DNA of 13,460 nucleotides from Bacteroidales bacterium UBA6340 (GCA_002440265.1 DJSG01000051.1:45976-59435), one strand, 5' to 3'; shown: positions 6,022 to 12,704, counted from the stretch's first letter. Program-made: numbers and translations. Notes: generated by a model not told the origin, from the sequence alone.

Positions 6022-7950
6022 ATGCTACTCTCTGAGATTATTGCTGCCATTCAGCCGGTTCGAGTTTATGGAGACGATACTAATATCCTGAGTACCACGG
6101 ATATACAGTATCTCCTTACAGATAGCAGGCTGCTTTCTTCTGCCCCTGCTCACACGATGTTCTTTGCCCTTAGGACGAGTAAGAACGACGGGGCAAAGTA
6201 CGTGCAAGACCTATATATAAAAGGTGTGAGGGTGTTTGTAATGCACAATGCACAATGCGTAATGCCCAATGCGCAATTGGGAGACGACGCGGCTCGCGTC
6301 GTCATCAATACGACGTGTAATGTCCAATACCCAATGAATGGGGCAGTATTTCTGATAGTGAACGATACTTTGCAGGCATTGCAGGACTTGGCGGCATACA
6401 AGCGGTCGCTGTACACGTGCCCCGTAATCGGTATCACTGGCAGCAACGGCAAGACGGTGGTCAAAGAGTGGCTGTATCAGTTACTGAAAGACGACTACCG
6501 CATCACGCGCTCGCCCAAATCGTACAACTCGCAGATAGGCGTGCCGCTGTCGGTCTGGCAGATGAACGAACAGACACAACTGGCTATCTTTGAGGCAGGT
6601 ATATCCGAACCCGGGGAGATGGAGCGGTTAGAGCGAATCATTCGTCCAACCATCGGGGTGGTGACGTATATCGGGACGGAACATGGGGAGAATTTCCCAT
6701 CGTTGGAGGCAAAAAGGGCGGAGAAGATGAAGTTGTTTGTGCATTGCCCCGTGGTGATAGAAGACCCGACGCATCAGAATGTGCGCACGTGTGCGGCGGT
6801 GATGCGTGCCTTGGGCTACGACGAGGAGACTATCACCCACCGAATCCTGCACCAGACGCATGAGACGGTGCTGCAAATCAACCTGTCGGCATTGGTGGAC
6901 AACGTGCGCTACTTCCGTTCGCTGCTGCGCCCGACCACGAAACTCACGTGCATGGTCAAGGCGTTTGCATACGGTGCGGGCAGTGTGGAGGTGAGCCAAG
7001 CCCTGCAACAATGCGGGTTGGTGGACTACCTTGCTGTGGCAGTGGCAGACGAAGGGGTGGAACTGCGGCGTGCGGGTATCACGCTGCCCATTATCATTAT
7101 GGACCCCGAAGTGGCGGCGATGGACCTCATTCTCGAGAACAACTTGGAGCCGAATGTTTATTCATTCCAATCGTTGGAGAACGTCATCGAAGCCGCATCC
7201 ACAAAGGGATTGGAGCATTATCCCGTGCATATCAAGATAGATTCGGGCATGCACCGGTTGGGATTCTACCGCGAAGAGTTGCCGCGCTTGATTGAACGCC
7301 TGCAATCGCAGACGGCAGTGCAGGTAAAGAGCGTGTTCTCGCACCTCGCGGGCAGCGACGAACCGCAGTTTGACGAGTTTACGTTGCAGCAGATTCACTA
7401 TTTTGACGAGTGCGCAGAGACGTTGAAGGCTGGACTCAACTATCCGATAATCAAGCATATATGCAATACGGCAGGTATTGAACGGTTTACACAATACCAG
7501 TTTGACATGTGCCGTCTTGGTATCGGGCTTTACGGGTTCTCGTTTGTGGGCAAGAAACTGCGCAATGTATGCACACTGAAGACCACCATTCTCAGCGTGA
7601 AGACCGTGCAGGCGGGCGAGACGATAGGTTACGGGCGGCATACCACCCTCACGGAGCCACGGCAGATAGCGGTGATACCCATCGGATATGCAGACGGTTT
7701 CGACCGCCGTTTCTCCAACTACGGGGGCGAGGTGCTGATACGCGGCAAACGTTGTCCGGTGGTGGGAAATGTGTGCATGGACCAGGCTATGGTGGATGTT
7801 ACCGGCACCGATGCGCAGCCCGGAGACTACGCCACCATCTTCGGCGATGAGTTGCCCATTGAGGAGTTGTCCGACAAGTTGGGTACGATACCTTATGAGG
7901 TACTGACGTCCGTTTCTCGCCGTGTGCAGCGCGTGTATTTCTACGAGTAA
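6022..7950 (+). CDS. MurF-alanine racemase fusion with a degenerate MurF half
   Basis: The family protein joins a UDP-MurNAc-tripeptide:D-Ala-D-Ala ligase to a PLP alanine racemase, both for cytoplasmic peptidoglycan precursor synthesis. Recalled family members have about 820 residues; this one has 642. The racemase half (about 280-642) looks intact: PLP lysine K313 in MVKAFAYGAG, catalytic-type tyrosine Y537 in IGYGRHT, plus PIGYADG and GNVCMD. The MurF half keeps TDSR (33-36), Walker A GSNGKT (140-145), SYNSQIGVPLSVW and the carbamyl-lysine-like region SLEAKR. It then jumps from CPVV (242-245) to IEDPTHQNV, losing roughly 70 residues of the central domain. At about 276-280 it passes straight into the racemase, so the C-terminal ligase domain is absent. 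Residues 74-106 derive from an inserted repeat. D-alanine production is likely; ligase activity is unlikely. Confidence 0.9.
   Translation: MLLSEIIAAIQPVRVYGDDTNILSTTDIQYLLTDSRLLSSAPAHTMFFALRTSKNDGAKYVQDLYIKGVRVFVMHNAQCVMPNAQLGDDAARVVINTTCNVQYPMNGAVFLIVNDTLQALQDLAAYKRSLYTCPVIGITGSNGKTVVKEWLYQLLKDDYRITRSPKSYNSQIGVPLSVWQMNEQTQLAIFEAGISEPGEMERLERIIRPTIGVVTYIGTEHGENFPSLEAKRAEKMKLFVHCPVVIEDPTHQNVRTCAAVMRALGYDEETITHRILHQTHETVLQINLSALVDNVRYFRSLLRPTTKLTCMVKAFAYGAGSVEVSQALQQCGLVDYLAVAVADEGVELRRAGITLPIIIMDPEVAAMDLILENNLEPNVYSFQSLENVIEAASTKGLEHYPVHIKIDSGMHRLGFYREELPRLIERLQSQTAVQVKSVFSHLAGSDEPQFDEFTLQQIHYFDECAETLKAGLNYPIIKHICNTAGIERFTQYQFDMCRLGIGLYGFSFVGKKLRNVCTLKTTILSVKTVQAGETIGYGRHTTLTEPRQIAVIPIGYADGFDRRFSNYGGEVLIRGKRCPVVGNVCMDQAMVDVTGTDAQPGDYATIFGDELPIEELSDKLGTIPYEVLTSVSRRVQRVYFYE
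6238..6336 (+). repeat. Repeat element inside the MurF coding sequence, kept in frame
   Basis: Positions 6238-6278 are an imperfect array of GTAATGC / GCACAATGC-type units. They are followed by a perfect palindrome with 9-bp arms GACGACGCG (6283-6291) and CGCGTCGTC (6295-6303) around GCT, then by more degenerate units (6315-6336, e.g. TCCAATACCCAATG). The block is translated as residues about 74-106, including MHNAQC, MPNAQ and GDDAARVV. From recalled family sequences, about 14 residues are expected between VFV and FLIV, whereas 36 are present. The array closely resembles the non-coding copy at 334-376. Confidence 0.75.
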
Positions 7951-7956
7951 GCGGCT

Positions 7957-8700
7957 ATGAGCGAGGCAATTAGATGCGACAATCTCACTATCGGCTACGG
8001 CACACACGTGGTGCAGTCGGCTCTCACGTTCTCTCTCAACGAGGGCGAGATGGTATGTATGCTGGGTCCCAATGGGTGCGGCAAGTCCACCTTGCTGCGT
8101 ACCTTGGCAGGCTTGCTGCCGCCTTTGGGCGGGACATACAGGTTGTTGGGTGTGTCTTCTGAAAAAGCGGGGGAGAGCAGTGCGGAGCGTGCCAAACACT
8201 TGGCATTGGTGCTGACGGAAAGGCTGAGTCTGGAACATACCACCGTGCATGATGTGGTGGCGATGGGGCGGTATCCGTATTCGTCATTCTTAGGCGGCTT
8301 GTCTGCTGATGATGAGGCGGTTATCGCAGATGCGCTGCAACAAGTGGGCTTGCAGGATATGGCAGATACCTATTTCAACAACCACAGCGACGGGGAGAAG
8401 CAGCGAATCCTGATAGCCAAAGCCCTTGCCCAACAGACACCTGTCATTCTGCTTGACGAACCCACGGCGCACCTCGACCTGCCCAACCGCATACGCACCT
8501 TGCAACTGCTCAGGCATTTGGCGCACGAGCAGGGCAAGACCATACTCATTTCCACCCACGAACTGGACTTGGCACTCCAACTATCCGACCGTATCTTGCT
8601 TATGTCCGATGGTGGCATTCAGTTGGATACAGCCCAAGCACTTCGTTCCCGCAATGCCTTTACGGATGCGTTCCAAATGGACATCTTCCATCCCCTGTAA
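7957..8700 (+). CDS. ABC transporter ATP-binding protein, FecE/BtuD-like
   Basis: A 247-residue nucleotide-binding subunit of the kind that powers import of iron chelates, heme or cobalamin; the actual substrate cannot be read here. Motifs in order are Walker A GPNGCGKST (37-45), signature HSDGEKQR (143-150, variant of LSGGQ), Walker B VILLDEPT (163-170), D-loop AHLD and switch histidine H201 in ISTHELD. At the Q-loop position the sequence reads LVLTER (84-89), without an obvious glutamine. The gene starts 6 nt after the MurF-Alr stop, so it is probably translated from the same mRNA. No permease or substrate-binding gene is nearby, so its partners must be encoded elsewhere. It is followed by a hairpin at 8705-8717. 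Confidence 0.9.
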   Translation: MSEAIRCDNLTIGYGTHVVQSALTFSLNEGEMVCMLGPNGCGKSTLLRTLAGLLPPLGGTYRLLGVSSEKAGESSAERAKHLALVLTERLSLEHTTVHDVVAMGRYPYSSFLGGLSADDEAVIADALQQVGLQDMADTYFNNHSDGEKQRILIAKALAQQTPVILLDEPTAHLDLPNRIRTLQLLRHLAHEQGKTILISTHELDLALQLSDRILLMSDGGIQLDTAQALRSRNAFTDAFQMDIFHPL

Positions 8701-8704
8701 GCCA

Positions 8705-8736
8705 CTCCTTGAAGGAGGGGTTGGGGAGGTCTTTTT
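8705..8736 (+). terminator. Possible terminator after the ABC ATPase gene
   Basis: CTCCTT (8705-8710) and AAGGAG (8712-8717) form a short stem, followed by a G-rich segment and CTTTTT (8731-8736). It starts 5 nt after the stop codon. The stem is short and the T run is 14 nt away, so the terminator role is tentative; a dispersed hairpin related to 841-863 is an alternative. Confidence 0.35.
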
Positions 8737-8757
8737 ATTCATACGTCAAAGAACACG

Positions 8758-8800
8758 GGCTGCTTACGTCTGCAGCCTACCGGATTCGACACCTCGAATC
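8758..8800. repeat. Two adjacent short hairpins
   Basis: GGCTGC (8758-8763) pairs with GCAGCC (8772-8777) over an 8-nt loop, and five nt later GATTCG (8783-8788) pairs with CGAATC (8795-8800) over a 6-nt loop. They lie immediately downstream of the leftward -7-like element at 8807-8814, so a minus-strand transcript would begin with both stems. A small structured RNA or a leader remnant is possible. The second stem only superficially resembles a tRNA T arm. Confidence 0.4.
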
Positions 8801-8806
8801 ACGATG

Positions 8807-8852
8807 CAAAGATACAACAGATTCCGTATTTTTGTTGGTAAAGTATTACCAA
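8807..8852 (-). promoter_or_regulatory. Leftward -7-like element with an upstream operator-like palindrome
   Basis: On the minus strand TATCTTTG (8814-8807) fits the Bacteroidota -7 element, but no TTG lies at the usual distance. Instead TTGGTAA (8835-8841), AGTA and TTACCAA (8846-8852) form a perfect 18-bp inverted repeat upstream, in the position of an activator or repressor site. No gene follows on the minus strand before the antisense side of the ABC ATPase gene. The regulator is not identified. Confidence 0.4.
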
Positions 8853-8905
8853 TAATGCGCGCTTCGTGTTCTTTTATGTGCAACACGTTGGTTTATACGC
8901 AATAA

Positions 8906-8941
8906 GCAAGAGGCTACCCACACTTATAGGCAGCCTCTTGC
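8906..8941. terminator. Terminator hairpin between convergent genes
   Basis: GCAAGAGGCTACC (8906-8918) pairs with GGCAGCCTCTTGC (8929-8941), 12 of 13 positions, around a 10-nt loop. On the plus strand it is followed by TTTGCT and on the minus strand by TTATTGCG. Lying between the ABC gene and the secreted-protein gene, which converge, it fits a terminator usable in both directions. Confidence 0.7.
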
Positions 8942-8951
8942 TTTGCTGGGG

Positions 8952-8972
8952 GACGACGCGGCTCGCGTCGTC
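8952..8972. repeat. GC-rich palindrome identical to the one inside murF-alr
   Basis: Arms GACGACGCG (8952-8960) and CGCGTCGTC (8964-8972) flank GCT. All 21 bases are the same as 6283-6303. Related arms occur at 435-443 and 488-496. Unlike those copies it has no short-unit array beside it. Confidence 0.75.
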
Positions 8973-9049
8973 AAAAGCGGTCTTTTTGAAGAACAGGCAT
9001 TCTTTTTTTACTTGTTAGACAACCCCGTATTCTTGCTATATGCCGAACT

Positions 9050-10363
9050 CTATCGTACCATGGCTCCTACTGCGTTATAGCGAACATGGTTGCGAATGAT
9101 AACCAACTGACCATTTTCAATCACTTTCTCTGCACTCTTTGTAGCAACCTCCGTATTCTCTACGGCGTCCTCTGTATAGAGTGTTGCTTCGCCATCGGCA
9201 ATCTCTATGGTACCATCATAGTTTTGCAGGATACCTGTCACTTGTACACGGTCGCCAACCTCGAAGAAGTTCGGCACAAATGCCCAATAGGCCATAAAGG
9301 TCTTTGCTCCGTCCTGTGCATCAGACATATAGAAACATTGTTTGTTCTTTCCGGTTTTGTTGTCAGTCTTTTTGTTGCCCAACTCTGTCACATAGCCGAA
9401 CACGGTCACATTCTCCGTTCCCTTGTAACCCGATTGGGCTGCAATAGTAGCGGCTTCAGCGCAAGTCAGTATGCTGCCTGCAGGCTCCGTACCACCATTC
9501 TCATTGAGAGTGATAGCAGTTCCCTCATCATCATCCATGGCGTCAACAGCCACTGTGGACTCAAAGGTATATAACTTGCCATCGGTACCCGTAAATGTTC
9601 CCGTGAATGAATAGTTGCCGTTGTTATCCGTATTTTTGATGGTTACGGTACCCACAGCATCCTCTTCATCGCTAATCTCTACAGAATCCGTGGCAGAGGT
9701 CCAAATGCCGGCATACAACAGGTCATAAGTGCCATTGATAGCCGTCTTGCTGTTTGCCATAACTTGCAGATATACTTCTGGATACACATAACCCGTCTCA
9801 TAATCATATCCCTTATATAGGTCAAAGTCATAGATAGGAATGGTTGTCTCCTCGTCATATTCCCATCTCCAATAGTAGGCATCGCATTGTGTCATACCTG
9901 TTATCTTGGTATTGTCTGTTATAGGCTCATCCGTTCCGCCGCCTTCGCCGGAAACCTCCAACGCCGTTATGATACGTTGTCCCTTGTCACCGAGAGTGAT
10001 AACCACTTCTTGCGCATCACCGCTCCATGTATCCACTTTCGGGTCATTCTTACTCGTAGAACTGCCGCCGGAAACATAGGTACCCACATTTGCTTCGACC
10101 GTTGCATATTCCTTTTTCCCTTGTTTGGCAAAGGTTATTTTCATAGAGGCAATCTTACTTCCTTTGACTGTGATAGTGTTTTTTGCATACAAACGTAATG
10201 TGTCGTTGTAGATTTTGGGAGGATTCTGTCCTTCTGCTTGTGCCACTTCCACTGTGAAACCATCTTTTGTCTGTTTCTCTGCTGTCGAGAACGTAAAGGT
10301 TGTCGTTGCCGACATTCCCATGACTACCAATAATGTAGCCAACATTGTAAAAATTTTTCTCAT
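9050..10363 (-). CDS. Secreted protein with OB-fold-like domain and a type IX sorting-like C-terminus
   Basis: A 437-residue exported protein of unknown function. Residues 1-19 form a signal peptide (MRKIFTMLATLLVVMGMSA). A beta-rich domain at about 21-138, with TVEANVGTYVSGG and ITALEVSG, resembles repeats common in Bacteroidota surface proteins. A glycine- and acid-rich linker follows (139-150). The middle (about 151-275) contains YDLLYAGIWTSATDSVEI and YSFTGTFTG. An OB-fold-like segment at about 298-397 includes VTVFGYVTEL, CFYMSD, FFEVGDRVQVTGIL and IEIADGEATLY. The last 27 residues, with KVIENGQLVIIRN and RYNAVGA, look like a C-terminal sorting domain of the type IX secretion system, which would direct export across the outer membrane. 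I see no consensus promoter upstream. The likely terminator is at 8906-8941. Confidence 0.75.
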   Translation of the reverse strand: MRKIFTMLATLLVVMGMSATTTFTFSTAEKQTKDGFTVEVAQAEGQNPPKIYNDTLRLYAKNTITVKGSKIASMKITFAKQGKKEYATVEANVGTYVSGGSSTSKNDPKVDTWSGDAQEVVITLGDKGQRIITALEVSGEGGGTDEPITDNTKITGMTQCDAYYWRWEYDEETTIPIYDFDLYKGYDYETGYVYPEVYLQVMANSKTAINGTYDLLYAGIWTSATDSVEISDEEDAVGTVTIKNTDNNGNYSFTGTFTGTDGKLYTFESTVAVDAMDDDEGTAITLNENGGTEPAGSILTCAEAATIAAQSGYKGTENVTVFGYVTELGNKKTDNKTGKNKQCFYMSDAQDGAKTFMAYWAFVPNFFEVGDRVQVTGILQNYDGTIEIADGEATLYTEDAVENTEVATKSAEKVIENGQLVIIRNHVRYNAVGAMVR

Positions 10364-10685
10364 ATCTTTATTTGTTTAATAATGTATAGACTTTCTACTT
10401 TTTACCCTCGGGGCAACCGCATCAAATTTGTGCATTATCTCGGGGACGCGGACGCCCTCGTCCGCGGGCAGTTTGGCACAAACGGTATGGCGATGCTACG
10501 CACTTTGGAAACAACGCGATGCTCGTTGTTATCGGCGTTGCCGAACCATATTTGCGGTCGGTTTTTGGTTATTACATGTTTATTATTGGTTAGTTGTTGG
10601 GCATTGCTGGCATAGTCATTCCCACCTGTCCACCGATACACCGATAATGTCCCATTGTATCCCGTTTCTTGTTGCCGGAGTTGTT
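10364..10685. repeat. Intergenic region with a cluster of palindromes
   Basis: This 322-nt gap between two minus-strand genes has no supported gene. Three hairpins follow one another: GCGGACG (10448-10454) with CGTCCGC (10459-10465); AACAACG (10510-10516) with CGTTGTT (10524-10530); and TCGGC (10532-10536) with GCCGA (10540-10544). CGATGCT occurs twice in the same direction (10491-10497 and 10517-10523). CACCGATA is repeated in tandem at about 10632-10647. The pattern resembles REP/BIME-like mosaics. Any of these stems could end transcripts from the gene at 10686-11639, but none has a T run. Confidence 0.55.
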
Positions 10686-11639
10686 CTATCCCAGCAATTC
10701 CGATATCATCTCTTGCGATTCGGCACCCACTACCACTAACCGGTACACCACCATCTCGCGCATCCTGCGTGCCTTCTCAAACGGCTTGGCTTGCGTAAAC
10801 GGTGACAGGCGGAAGAAACGGTACAACTGCTGGACATACCCGTTCGCCGCTATCTCGTAGGTGTTCTTCATCACACCCATCTCTTTCAGCGACTCCATAT
10901 GAACGTTGTTCTTCAGCATATTATGCAGCAACTTGTATATCCTGCAGACAGCATAGCGGTCGCTGTCGCACATCGCCCACGCGTCCAGCAACTCCTTCAG
11001 TTCTTCGCGGTCCTCCTCGTTCATACTGCTGAGGGCATCATCCCGCCATGGCAACAGCCAATGGGCGGCACGGTCCATAAAGAATGGTGTCTTGTATGCG
11101 TCTTTGAAAAAGGCAAAATTCTGGTCTAAATGCAGGGCTGCGATGTGCTCCATCTCCGACCGGTATTTCCTGAGCACACTGTACACATCATCCGAACCAT
11201 GCTCTTGAATGAATGGCACCAACTCGCTTGCCAACTTTTGGTTACACATCTCCACGCGCGGCACTTGCGTCGTGCGGGCTATGTCGCACAGCACCGTGAA
11301 ACTCAGTTCCGCATCGCACGTCAGCGCATCTTGCACGGATTCCAACAGGGTAGGGGACTGCCGTATCTGCTCATCGTACACTATCATCGTCAGCAATACG
11401 CCTGCATACAGACGGTCTTGCAATTCCTCGTCTGTCTTATGGTGTATGGCCTCCAAAAGAAGCCGGAATTTGTCTTCATTCCAACCGTTCTCTATCAATG
11501 ACAGCGTCAGCCCCGCTGTCGCCATCAAATCCGAATCATCCGTCCCGCATGCATCTACATACGACAGGAAGTCCAATCGGTCATCTTCCGTCAATGGTGC
11601 CTCACCGCGGAACAAGTCAAATACATCACATACATTCAT
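10686..11639 (-). CDS. Uncharacterised helical protein coupled to a glycosyltransferase
   Basis: A 317-residue soluble protein without signal peptide or membrane segments; I do not recognise the family. It is rich in acidic and leucine residues and appears all-helical, which suggests HEAT- or TPR-like helical packing, without a clear repeat consensus. Distinctive stretches are HWLLPWRDDALSSMNEEDRE, WAMCDSDRYAVCRIYKLLHN, MGVMKNTYEIAANGYVQQLY, RFFRLSPFTQAKPFEKARR and YRLVVVGAESQEM, all in the C-terminal half. Its ATG overlaps the glycosyltransferase stop as ATGA (11639-11636), implying translational coupling and a related job or at least equal dosage. It ends at TAG 10688-10686 before a palindrome-rich gap. 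The reading frame is open throughout and longer than its shadows, so I am sure it is coding but not of function. Confidence 0.8.
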   Translation of the reverse strand: MNVCDVFDLFRGEAPLTEDDRLDFLSYVDACGTDDSDLMATAGLTLSLIENGWNEDKFRLLLEAIHHKTDEELQDRLYAGVLLTMIVYDEQIRQSPTLLESVQDALTCDAELSFTVLCDIARTTQVPRVEMCNQKLASELVPFIQEHGSDDVYSVLRKYRSEMEHIAALHLDQNFAFFKDAYKTPFFMDRAAHWLLPWRDDALSSMNEEDREELKELLDAWAMCDSDRYAVCRIYKLLHNMLKNNVHMESLKEMGVMKNTYEIAANGYVQQLYRFFRLSPFTQAKPFEKARRMREMVVYRLVVVGAESQEMISELLG

Positions 11640-12589
11640 CCTATCTCTTCGCGTATTAAATAGTTATTCCGCTCGCTCGAATTGCGGATTATCAACTCGC
11701 CCAAAAAACCTGCCAGAAACAGCATACAACCCAATAGCATCATCAGAATGCTCAGGTGGAAATACGGATTCACACCCACCAGCATCGCCTGTATGCCGTG
11801 GTGAAGGGCGTGCAACTTCATACCGCCTACCACTATGATTGCCACCAAACCCAGAAAAAACATCAAACTGCCTATCAGACCGAAAAAATGCATCGGCTGC
11901 TTGCCGAATTTGTTCAGAAACCATAGTGTCAGCAGGTCCAAATAGCCGTTCACAAACCGGTTCATGCCAAACTTGCTGGTGCCGAACTCGCGCTTCCGGT
12001 GCTGAACCACTTTCTCGCCTATCTTCGTGAAACCCGCATTCTTCGCCAGATACGGTATATATCGGTGCATCTCCGAGAACACTTCTATGTTCTTCACCAC
12101 CTCCTTGCGATACGCCTTCAGACCGCAATTCATATCGTGCAAATGAATCCCTGTCACCTTGCGCGCGGTGGCGTTGAACAACTTGCTCGGCAGATTCTTC
12201 GTCAACTTGTTGTCATATCGCTTCTGCTTCCAACCGCTCACCAGGTCATAACCGTCCTCCTTTATCATTCTGTACAACTCCGGTATCTCGTCCGGCGAGT
12301 CCTGCAGGTCCGCATCCATCGTGATGACCACATCACCCTCTGCGGCTTTGAAACCGCAGTACAATGCTGCTGACTTGCCGTAATTCCTGCGAAAACATAT
12401 TCCGCGCACATTGCTGCTCCCTTCGCGCAAACGGCGTATCACATTCCACGAATCATCCGTCGAACCGTCATTCACAAACACTACCTCGTACGTATAGCCG
12501 TGCGCCTTCATCACGCGCGCTATCCATTCGTACAATATGGGAAGACTTTCTGCTTCGTTATATAAAGGTACTACCACTGATATATCCAT
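11636..12589 (-). CDS. Family 2 glycosyltransferase of the DPM1/GtrB/ArnC type
   Basis: A 317-residue membrane-anchored enzyme expected to move a sugar from a nucleotide donor onto polyprenyl phosphate at the inner face of the inner membrane, for cell-surface glycans. The GT-A domain begins at once (MDISVVVPLYNEAESL), with VNDGSTDDSW (39-48), the metal-binding DAD of MDADLQDSPDE (91-101), NCGLKAY (154-160) and the loop REFGTSKFG (200-208). Two membrane helices follow at about 233-256 and 277-301, then a short basic tail. The frame is open to an upstream ATG at 12658, but the family begins at MDIS and a promoter (12626-12658) lies in between, so I place the start at 12589. The downstream gene overlaps by ATGA. 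Confidence 0.92.
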   Translation of the reverse strand: MDISVVVPLYNEAESLPILYEWIARVMKAHGYTYEVVFVNDGSTDDSWNVIRRLREGSSNVRGICFRRNYGKSAALYCGFKAAEGDVVITMDADLQDSPDEIPELYRMIKEDGYDLVSGWKQKRYDNKLTKNLPSKLFNATARKVTGIHLHDMNCGLKAYRKEVVKNIEVFSEMHRYIPYLAKNAGFTKIGEKVVQHRKREFGTSKFGMNRFVNGYLDLLTLWFLNKFGKQPMHFFGLIGSLMFFLGLVAIIVVGGMKLHALHHGIQAMLVGVNPYFHLSILMMLLGCMLFLAGFLGELIIRNSSERNNYLIREEIG

Positions 12590-12625
12590 ACTCCGGCTGT
12601 TTTGTCTTTGCTGTTTTTGCGACCG

Positions 12626-12658
12626 CAAAGTTACAAAAAATATCCGGTTCACGTACAA
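12626..12658 (-). promoter_or_regulatory. Promoter of the glycosyltransferase operon
   Basis: On the minus strand TAACTTTG (12633-12626) matches the -7 consensus TAnnTTTG, with TTG at 12658-12656 as the -33 element, 22 nt away and slightly longer than usual. Transcription would start near 12619 and reach the ATG at 12589 after about 30 nt. This argues against the longer frame beginning at 12658. Confidence 0.55.
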
Positions 12659-12673
12659 TATCTGTACTTTTTT

Positions 12674-12704
12674 TTGGACGTATCACGAAAAAACACTAAT
12701 TTTG
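12674..12704 (+). promoter_or_regulatory. Promoter of the Crp/Fnr-type regulator gene
   Basis: TTG (12674-12676), preceded by a T run, a 20-nt spacer and TAATTTTG (12697-12704) match the Bacteroidota consensus. The start point near 12711 leaves a leader of about 13 nt before ATG 12724. Its -33 element lies only 15 nt from that of the divergent glycosyltransferase promoter, so the two could interfere or share a regulator. Confidence 0.65.

Larger units (their letters stand above)
8701..9049. other. Gap between convergent genes, with hairpins and orphan regulatory sites
   Basis: No gene is supported in these 349 nt. In order it holds a CTCCTT-G-AAGGAG hairpin followed by a G-rich run and five T (8705-8736), two adjacent hairpins (8758-8800), a leftward -7-like element and an 18-bp palindrome (8807-8852), a strong bidirectional-type terminator (8906-8941), a GC palindrome (8952-8972), and a weak AAGAA/TTCTT hairpin followed by a seven-T run (8989-9009) that could stop plus-strand transcription. 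Confidence 0.6.

Noticed and set aside
7162..8250. A 362-codon antisense open frame across the racemase and ABC genes
   Set aside because: It spans two well-supported plus-strand genes and shows no motif; it is a compositional shadow.
8758..8800. A tRNA or tmRNA fragment, suggested by the GATTCG/CGAATC stem
   Set aside because: There are no anticodon or acceptor arms and no CCA end; the spacing of the two stems does not fit a tRNA.
10435..10641. A 68-codon minus-strand frame in the palindrome cluster
   Set aside because: It consists of hairpin sequence (ending PRTRASASPR), so it looks like translation of repeat DNA rather than a gene.
12590..12658. An upstream start for the glycosyltransferase at 12658
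   Set aside because: The extra 23 residues do not resemble the family and the segment contains the predicted promoter -7 element.
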